DNA from: Curtobacterium aurantiacum
GTDB lineage: Bacteria > Actinomycetota > Actinomycetes > Actinomycetales > Microbacteriaceae
Assembly: GCF_018598555.1 (NCBI RefSeq)
Contig: NZ_JAHEWN010000001.1
Span: 186,001-250,000 of the forward strand
DNA length: 64,000 nucleotides
Direction: 5' to 3'
In this document: one piece after another, positions 58,992-64,000 of the stretch
Numbering within the stretch: position 1 is the stretch's first letter
Layout: each line of letters opens with the position of its first letter
Notes under the pieces: generated by a model
What the model saw: the letters and a program-made list of their open reading frames with translations, nothing else
Database searches by the model: none
Told to the model about the DNA's origin: nothing
Made by a program: the position numbers and the translations under genes

Positions 58992-60413
58992 ATGTCGAGC
59001 CTCCAGACCAGCCTGCTCATCCTCGGAGCCAGTGGCGACCTGTCCAAGCGCCTGCTCCTGCCCGGCCTCGCCACCCTGCTCCAGGTGAAGGACGACTGGG
59101 AGATCCAGCTCGTCGGGGCGGGGGTGGAGGACCTGTCCGACGCGGACTGGAAGGCCCAGGTGCGCGAGTCCTTCGAGAACGCGCAGGCGTCGAAGAACGA
59201 GGAGGACGAGGGGGCGTCCGGTGCCGCGGTGCTGCCCGACCGGTTGCAGGCCGTCGTCGACGCCTCGACCTACCGGAAGGCCGACGTCACGGACCCGGAC
59301 GACCTGCGGATGCTGCTCGCGGCGTGCGACCACGACCCGGCGATCTACTTCGCGCTGCCCCCGGCGGTCACCGAGAAGAGCTGCGAGCAACTCGCGCACC
59401 TCGACCTGCCCGCCGGCACCCGCCTGGCGCTCGAGAAGCCGTTCGGCACCGACGCGGACAGCGCGTCGCACCTCAACGACCTGCTGCACTCGTTCATCCC
59501 CGAGGAGCGGATCCACCGCGTCGACCACTTCCTCGGCCGCTCCACCGTGCTCAACCTGCTCGGGCTGCGCTTCGCGAACCGCATCATCGAGCCCCTGCTC
59601 TCGTCGCAGCACGTCGAGCGCGTCGACATCGTCTACGACGAGACCCTCGGGCTCGAGGGCCGGGCGCGCTACTACGACAAGGCCGGCGCGCTCACCGACA
59701 TGATCCAGAGCCACCTGTTGCAGGTGATGGCCGTCGTCGCGATGGAGGCCCCCGCCTCGATCAAGGCCGACGACCTGCGCACCCAGAAGGAGCTCGTGCT
59801 GCGGGCCGTCCGGCCGTGGGGCGGCGACGTCGTGACCGCGGGCAGGCGCGCCCGGTACACCGCCGGCGCCGTCGCGGACCGCCAGCTGCCGTCGTACGTC
59901 GACGAGGACGGTGTGGACCCGTCGCTCGGCACCGAGACCCTCGCCCAGCTCACCCTGGAGATCGCGAACTGGCGCTGGGCCGGCGTCCCGTTCACCCTGC
60001 GCTCCGGTAAGGCGCTCGCCGCGCAGCGCCGCGAGATCGTCATCACGTTCAAGGACTCCCCGCACGTGCCCGAGGGACTCACCGGCACCGAGCTGCCCGA
60101 CCGGCTGCGCATCTGGATCGCCCCGGACGAGATGCAGCTCGAACTCAACGTCAACGGTGCCGGCGACCCGTACACGATCGACCACACCAGCCTCGAGGTG
60201 ACGTTCAACCCCGGGCGGCTCAGCGCCTACGGCGAGGTGCTGGCCGGCGTGCTCGAAGGCGACGCGACGCTGTCCGTCCGCGGTGACAGCGCCGTGCAGG
60301 GCTGGAAGGTCGTCGGACCGTTCCTCGACGCGTGGAAGGCGGGGAAGGCGCCGCTCGACGAGTACGCCGCGGGGTCGGTCGGCCCGGACGGCTGGGACAA
60401 CGTCGAGGGCTGA
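58992..60413 (+). CDS. zwf: Glucose-6-phosphate dehydrogenase, divergent paralogue
   Basis: A 473-residue enzyme. The NADP site is LILGASGDLSKRLLLPGL, IYFALPPAV and LALEKPFGTD are present, and the substrate motif reads RVDHFLGRSTVLN where most enzymes have DHYLGKE. A second signature, AGALTDMIQSHLLQ, has Thr and Ser where Arg and Asn are usual. It should oxidise glucose-6-phosphate or a related sugar. There is no opcA, pgl or tkt beside it, so this is probably an additional copy. ATG 58992 is chosen because TACGGT ends 7 bases upstream; ATG 58974 is an alternative. Confidence 0.88.
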   Translation: MSSLQTSLLILGASGDLSKRLLLPGLATLLQVKDDWEIQLVGAGVEDLSDADWKAQVRESFENAQASKNEEDEGASGAAVLPDRLQAVVDASTYRKADVTDPDDLRMLLAACDHDPAIYFALPPAVTEKSCEQLAHLDLPAGTRLALEKPFGTDADSASHLNDLLHSFIPEERIHRVDHFLGRSTVLNLLGLRFANRIIEPLLSSQHVERVDIVYDETLGLEGRARYYDKAGALTDMIQSHLLQVMAVVAMEAPASIKADDLRTQKELVLRAVRPWGGDVVTAGRRARYTAGAVADRQLPSYVDEDGVDPSLGTETLAQLTLEIANWRWAGVPFTLRSGKALAAQRREIVITFKDSPHVPEGLTGTELPDRLRIWIAPDEMQLELNVNGAGDPYTIDHTSLEVTFNPGRLSAYGEVLAGVLEGDATLSVRGDSAVQGWKVVGPFLDAWKAGKAPLDEYAAGSVGPDGWDNVEG

Positions 60414-60442
60414 CCCCGACGGGCGGCGTAGCGTCGGGCGAC

Positions 60443-61228
60443 GTGAACACCACCGACGACGTCCTGCAGACCGTTCCCGAACCCGCCGGCGCCGACATCC
60501 GCGTCGACGACGTCTCCTACGACCACGAGGGCACCGAACTGCTCGGCGTGCTCGCGAAGGACGCCGCGATCGCGGGCCGTCGTCCGGCCGTCCTCGTCGT
60601 GCACGACTGGCACGGCGTCAACGAGCACGTCGAGGCCCGGGTGACGATGCTCGCCCGGCTCGGCTACGTCGCGTTCGGTGCCGACATCTACGGAGCCGGC
60701 GTCCGCCCCGGTGACGACACCGCGGCCCAGGTGGCCGGTGGCTTCTACCAGGACCTGCCGTTGCTCCGTGCCCGTGCGACCGCCGGGCTCGAGCGACTGC
60801 TCGCCGACCCCGACGTCGACCCGTCGCACGTCGTCGTGATGGGCTACTGCTTCGGTGGCTCGACGGCGCTCGAACTCGCGCGGACCGGGGCCGACCTCGT
60901 CGGTGCGGTGTCGTTCCACGGCGGACTCATCGCGCACGACCCCTCGGACGCCGCGGACATCCGGGCGAAGCTGCTCGTGCTCACCGGGGGAGCCGACCCC
61001 GTCGTGCCGGACGAAGCGGTGCACGCGTGGCAGGACGAGATGCGGGCCGCGCCGGAGGTCGACTGGCAGGTCGTGACGTACTCGGGCGCGATGCACGCGT
61101 TCGCGGTGCCCGGCACCGACGCCCCGGACCACGGTGCGCAGTACCAGGAACGGGCCGACCGTCGGTCGTGGCAGGCGCTGCGGGTGTTCCTGGCCGAGGT
61201 GTTCGACGAGGAGCCCGCGGGGCTGTGA
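60443..61228 (+). CDS. Dienelactone hydrolase family protein
   Basis: A 261-residue alpha/beta hydrolase. The nucleophile motif GYCFGGSTAL has Cys in place of Ser, as in dienelactone hydrolases, the Asp is in LTGGADPVVPDEAV and the His in YSGAMHAFAVPG. It probably hydrolyses a small ester or lactone. TAGCGT ends 8 bases before GTG 60443, in line with a leaderless mRNA. It follows zwf at 29 bases, so lactone turnover is an attractive but unproven idea. Confidence 0.9.
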   Translation: MNTTDDVLQTVPEPAGADIRVDDVSYDHEGTELLGVLAKDAAIAGRRPAVLVVHDWHGVNEHVEARVTMLARLGYVAFGADIYGAGVRPGDDTAAQVAGGFYQDLPLLRARATAGLERLLADPDVDPSHVVVMGYCFGGSTALELARTGADLVGAVSFHGGLIAHDPSDAADIRAKLLVLTGGADPVVPDEAVHAWQDEMRAAPEVDWQVVTYSGAMHAFAVPGTDAPDHGAQYQERADRRSWQALRVFLAEVFDEEPAGL

Positions 61229-61311
61229 CGGCGCGGCCGGCGGCGGACGCTCGCGACACGCCGAGTGTGAGGGTGCGGCGGCCTCGATTGGCGCCCGGGC
61301 CGCACCTGTTG

Positions 61312-61317
61312 TAGAGT
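61312..61317 (+). promoter_or_regulatory. -10 box of tRNA-Arg
   Basis: TAGAGT lies 21 bases before the mature tRNA, and TTGGCG (61288-61293) 18 bases upstream can serve as -35. Confidence 0.5.
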
Positions 61318-61338
61318 CTTCCACGGCCGCAAGGCCAC

Positions 61339-61411
61339 GCGCTCGTAGCTCAATGGATAGAGCATCTGACTACGGATCAGAAGGTTGGGGGTTCGAGTCC
61401 CTTCGAGCGCA
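61339..61411 (+). tRNA. tRNA-Arg, anticodon ACG
   Basis: A 73-base tRNA. GCGCTCG pairs with CGAGCGC, the D arm is TAGCTCAATGGATAGAGCA, the anticodon loop CTACGGA has anticodon ACG, and the T arm is GGGGGTTCGAGTCCCTT. The discriminator is A, typical of tRNA-Arg, and no CCA is encoded. The A34 should be modified to inosine. Confidence 0.97.
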
Positions 61412-61420
61412 CAGTACGAG

Positions 61421-61453
61421 GAAGGGCCCCGGTGGAATCCACCGGGGCCCTTC
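61421..61453. terminator. Terminator after tRNA-Arg
   Basis: GAAGGGCCCCGGTGGA and its exact complement flank a single A (61421-61453), followed by GTCGTTC. It faces the stop of the alanine-dehydrogenase-like gene and can serve both strands. Confidence 0.85.
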
Positions 61454-61465
61454 GTCGTTCCCGAG

Positions 61466-62632
61466 TCAATCCGCTGGTCGGTGCGGGTACTCGGCGGAGC
61501 GGCCCTGGAACGCGAGGATCGCCGGGTTGCGGATGTGCCCGTCCTCGATCTCGATCGCCCGACGGATGGTCTCGGACCCCGCCCAGGCACCGGGGCCGGA
61601 CATCACCGTCCGCAGGAACGGCAGCAGTGCCTCGCTGATCTCCCACGTCGACGAGTTCCAGAGCAGCGACGGGCTGTGGTCGACCGCGTAGTAGTTGGTG
61701 GTGGCACCGACGGTGATCATCGGCTCCGCGAAGGACGTGGCCCGCGCCCAGCTGAACCCCATGCCCTCGTCGATCGAGACGTCGATGACGAGGCTCCCCG
61801 GCCGGAAGGCGGCGAGGTCCTCGGTCTGCAGGAAGACGAGGGGCGCGTTCGGGTCCTGGAGGGTGCAGTTGACCACGATGTCGTTCTCGGCCAGGTACGG
61901 CGCGAGCGGGACCGGCCCGTCCGGGGTGGTCACCACCATCTCGGACGTCGGCCCGTCGTCCTGCCCGATGCGCAGGATGTCGACCGAGGGGATGGGGGAA
62001 CCGACCGCGGCGACGTCCCGGTTCGTCAGGACACGGACGTCGTGGATGCCGTGCGCGTTCAGGGCGGTGACCGCGCCGCGGGCGGTCGCACCGAAACCGA
62101 TGACGACCGCGGTGAGCCGTCGCCCGTAGTCGCCCGTCGACCCGCAGAGCTGCAGTGCGTGGATCACCGAGCAGTAGCCGGCGAGCTCGTTGTTCTTGTG
62201 GAACACGTGCAGGCCGAACCCGCCGTCGTCGCGCCAGTGGTTCATGGCCTCCCACGCGATCAGCGTCAGGCGCTCGTCGACGGCGAGCTGCGTGAGCTCC
62301 CGGTCCTGCACGCAGTGCGGCCACCCCCAGAGCACCTGCCCGTCGCGCAGGTCCGCGAGCTCGGACGGCACGGGTTTGGGCAGGAGGACGACGTCGGCGG
62401 TCGCGATCACCTCGTCACGGTCGGCCATCGCGCCGACGAGGGGTTCGAGCTGGTCGTCGGGCACGCCGAAGCGGAGACCGTACCCGCGCTCCAGCGTCAT
62501 CGCTGCGCGCAGGTCCGGATCGATGCGGTCGAAGTGGGCCGGGTGGATCGGGAGGCGACGCTCGTCGGCCTTCCGGGAGTCGGCGAGCACCCCGAGGTGG
62601 AGCAACTGGTGCGCTGGCGCTGTTTCGGTCAT
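61466..62632 (-). CDS. Alanine dehydrogenase/PNT-family protein, N5-(carboxyethyl)ornithine-synthase-like
   Basis: A 388-residue protein of the alanine dehydrogenase/pyridine nucleotide transhydrogenase family. The N-terminal part has LGVLADSRKADERRLPIHP with the Arg-x-Lys pattern and VLLPKPVPSEL; the Rossmann part is LTAVVIGFGATARGAV. It also has TNYYAVDHSPSLLWNSSTW, more like N5-(carboxyethyl)ornithine synthase and saccharopine-type enzymes than alanine dehydrogenase proper. The reaction is probably reductive condensation of an amino acid and a keto acid. TACAGT on the minus strand ends 5 bases before its ATG. Confidence 0.75.
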   Translation of the reverse strand: MTETAPAHQLLHLGVLADSRKADERRLPIHPAHFDRIDPDLRAAMTLERGYGLRFGVPDDQLEPLVGAMADRDEVIATADVVLLPKPVPSELADLRDGQVLWGWPHCVQDRELTQLAVDERLTLIAWEAMNHWRDDGGFGLHVFHKNNELAGYCSVIHALQLCGSTGDYGRRLTAVVIGFGATARGAVTALNAHGIHDVRVLTNRDVAAVGSPIPSVDILRIGQDDGPTSEMVVTTPDGPVPLAPYLAENDIVVNCTLQDPNAPLVFLQTEDLAAFRPGSLVIDVSIDEGMGFSWARATSFAEPMITVGATTNYYAVDHSPSLLWNSSTWEISEALLPFLRTVMSGPGAWAGSETIRRAIEIEDGHIRNPAILAFQGRSAEYPHRPAD

Positions 62633-62684
62633 GGTGCACTGTACGGTGCGGGGCGGCTGATCGACCGGCAGGATGGGGTCTGCC

Positions 62685-63197
62685 ATGATCGCTCGTTCCC
62701 GCCGCCGCCGTCCGTTCCGCCGCCGTTCCGTCGCCGGGGTGACCGCGGTGGTCCTCGTCGCTCTGGTCCTCGCCGCCTGTTCCGGGGCGCACCCGCGGAT
62801 GTCCGACGACGAGGTCCTGTCGGACTCGTGGACCGAGCAGGTCCGGCACCGCTGGGCGGGACAGCCCGACGAGCTGGGGAGCGGCGTGGGTCTCGGCCGC
62901 ACCACGGACCGGTTGTCGTTCGGCGGGCGGGAGGACGGACGGCCAGGACGGATCCGGGTGTCGGTGACGTGCCGCGGCGGGGAGTCGTTGCCGCTGGCTG
63001 TCTGGAACGGCCGGTCCGGACCGGGTCGCGCGGCGTTGGGCGAGCCCGTTGCGTCGCGTGAGATCCGTTGCGGGCACGACGAGGACCTGTACGTGACGAC
63101 GCGTGCCTCGTGGATCACGATCGGGTCGACCGAGGACGAGCCGGGGGTCGGCTGGTACGCCGCGATCTACAGCACGACGTGGGGCGGGGACGACTGA
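62685..63197 (+). CDS. Predicted lipoprotein of unknown function
   Basis: A 170-residue exported protein. A strongly basic N terminus (RSRRRRPFRRR) and a hydrophobic stretch end in the lipobox LAAC (residues about 29-32), followed by a small beta-rich domain with two further Cys (VTCRGG, IRCGHDED) that may form a disulfide. No family is recognised. ATG 62685 has AGGATGGGG upstream; ATG 62673 is an alternative. It is convergent with a TetR gene. Confidence 0.75.
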   Translation: MIARSRRRRPFRRRSVAGVTAVVLVALVLAACSGAHPRMSDDEVLSDSWTEQVRHRWAGQPDELGSGVGLGRTTDRLSFGGREDGRPGRIRVSVTCRGGESLPLAVWNGRSGPGRAALGEPVASREIRCGHDEDLYVTTRASWITIGSTEDEPGVGWYAAIYSTTWGGDD

Positions 63198-63201
63198 GTC
63201 G

Positions 63202-63831
63202 TCATCCTCCCGGGGTGTAGGGCCTGGCCGCCTGGATGATCTCCGGGGCACCCTCGATGCCGAACGAGGTGAAGAGCGGCGACCACAGGGCCTTGAGCTG
63301 GGCCACGAGCTCGTCGTCGGTCAGCTGCGTGGAACCGTCCACCATGCCCAGCGTCGTGTTGAGGAGCAGCAGGACGGACGGCTGGACCCCGGCTGCGTCG
63401 ACGTCAGCGGTCGCGACCCCGGCGCTGACGAGTTCGCCCCGCGTCATCTCGAACCAGTCGAAGCCGCGCGGCACCGGGACGCCGGCCTTGCCGAGTTCGT
63501 GCAGGAGCCGGACGGCACCGCCGGCGACCGAACCCTTCCGGACGTCCATGCCGGTCGTCAGGAGGAACACCGTGAGCCGCTCGAGACCGGGCTCGGCCGG
63601 GAGCGCGTCGAAGAGTTCCCGCCAGCGCTGCTGCTGCAGTTCGATGACGGCCGTCGCCAGGTCCTTCTTCGACGGGAACAGGTGGTACCCGATCGCCGAC
63701 TTCGGCTTGCCCATCGCCTGGGCGACGCGGGAGAACGTGGTCGCCTCGTAGCCGAAGGCCGCGAACTGCTGCCCCGCGGCGTCGATGATGGCTCGTCGAG
63801 ACGCCTCCATGGCGAGCTGCCGCTGGTTCAT
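63202..63831 (-). CDS. TetR-family regulator
   Basis: A 209-residue regulator. The HTH is AAGQQFAAFGYEATTFSRVA, then MGKPKSAIGYHLFPSKKDL, a TetR recognition helix. The C-terminal half resembles gamma-butyrolactone-receptor/ScbR-like regulators in its helical pattern, but no ligand can be named. TAGGAT on the minus strand at 63887-63882 gives a leader of about 45 bases containing a small hairpin. Confidence 0.88.
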   Translation of the reverse strand: MNQRQLAMEASRRAIIDAAGQQFAAFGYEATTFSRVAQAMGKPKSAIGYHLFPSKKDLATAVIELQQQRWRELFDALPAEPGLERLTVFLLTTGMDVRKGSVAGGAVRLLHELGKAGVPVPRGFDWFEMTRGELVSAGVATADVDAAGVQPSVLLLLNTTLGMVDGSTQLTDDELVAQLKALWSPLFTSFGIEGAPEIIQAARPYTPGG

Positions 63832-63850
63832 CTGGCGCGGTGTCCTTCCT

Positions 63851-63866
63851 CGCCCGGACCCGGGCG
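63851..63866 (-). terminator. Short GC hairpin between TetR gene and the gene at the window end
   Basis: CGCCCGG and CCGGGCG pair around AC. It could end the upstream minus-strand gene, or lie in the 5' leader of the TetR mRNA if TAGGAT at 63882-63887 is its -10 box. Confidence 0.4.
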
Positions 63867-63924
63867 ATCAGTGAACACCACATCCTAGGGCCGCTCACGA
63901 TGGCGGCCCGTCCCGTCGATCGGG

Positions 63925-64000
63925 TCAGGCGGAGCAGAACGTGTTCCACGCCACGTCGATCCCCTTCCGGTGCAACGAGTCGAGTCCGACGTCGAGGTGC
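63925..64000 (-). CDS. C-terminal 24 residues of an unidentified protein (partial)
   Basis: The minus strand is open from the window edge to a TGA at 63927-63925, coding the ending HLDVGLDSLHRKG then IDVAWNTFCSA. It fits the frame and codon bias of a real gene, but the fragment is too short to name. The frame was chosen because the other two minus frames at the edge lead into the TetR gene antisense or have no plausible end. Confidence 0.45.
   Translation of the reverse strand, partial: HLDVGLDSLHRKGIDVAWNTFCSA

Overview
The window is about 64 kb of GC-rich (roughly 70 percent by eye) bacterial chromosome, densely coded on both strands. GTG starts, 4-base ATGA/GTGA gene overlaps, LacI/Gfo-Idh sugar loci, a DtxR-type iron box, an LAxTG cell-wall sorting signal and many leaderless-looking promoters all point to an actinobacterium. 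The gene set fits Microbacteriaceae, and a Curtobacterium-like organism is my best guess (inference, not shown by a marker gene). I see no prophage, insertion sequence, CRISPR array or plasmid origin. Three tRNA genes are present.

Layout. (1) 1-8.8 kb is a molybdenum island: the end of a MoeB-rhodanese protein, an HTH-TOBE protein, modABC, then convergent moaD-moaA and a GT87-like membrane mannosyltransferase, and divergently a membrane protein that fuses a four-helix cytochrome b561-like domain to a sulfite-oxidase-type molybdopterin domain. (2) 8.8-16.7 kb holds housekeeping and regulatory genes: MarR, pheA, a lipid kinase, serS, a HAD phosphatase, tRNA-Ser(UGA), GNAT, GrpB, and an SDR/HxlR pair. 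(3) 16.7-22.7 kb is a LacI-controlled carbohydrate locus with a Gfo/Idh oxidoreductase and two ABC permeases plus a binding protein, but no ATPase. (4) 22.7-25.6 kb has two short BLUF blue-light receptors flanking a TetR regulator, then an AI-2E-family membrane protein. (5) 25.7-31.3 kb carries the actinobacterial trio phosphatase-DUF3090-SCO1664, and a convergent AAA+ ATPase/VWA pair. (6) 31.4-46 kb includes an MFS transporter and GntR regulator, an LCP protein, tRNA-Ser(GCU), an MFS/MarR pair, a second LacI locus (Gfo/Idh plus epimerase) and a MoxR-DUF58-transglutaminase operon. (7) 46.3-64 kb includes TetR, a TRIC-like channel, the iron-uptake operon efeUOB under a DtxR-like box, an LAYTG-anchored 5'-nucleotidase, pyruvate oxidase, a second Gfo/Idh-epimerase operon, a divergent glucose-6-phosphate dehydrogenase, a dienelactone hydrolase, tRNA-Arg(ACG), an alanine-dehydrogenase-like protein, a lipoprotein, a TetR regulator and the end of one more gene.

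The most unusual signals are non-coding. A family of intergenic palindromes with CCTGGAGGC / GCCTCCAGG ends recurs at least eight times, once as a perfect 46-bp palindrome. Two intergenic tandem-repeat islands (144-bp and 140-bp units) both sit between convergent gene ends. At least fourteen genes have a TANNNT-like -10 box only 5-9 bases before the start codon, which predicts leaderless mRNAs. Several good operator candidates lie in front of LacI, MarR, GntR and DtxR-type targets.
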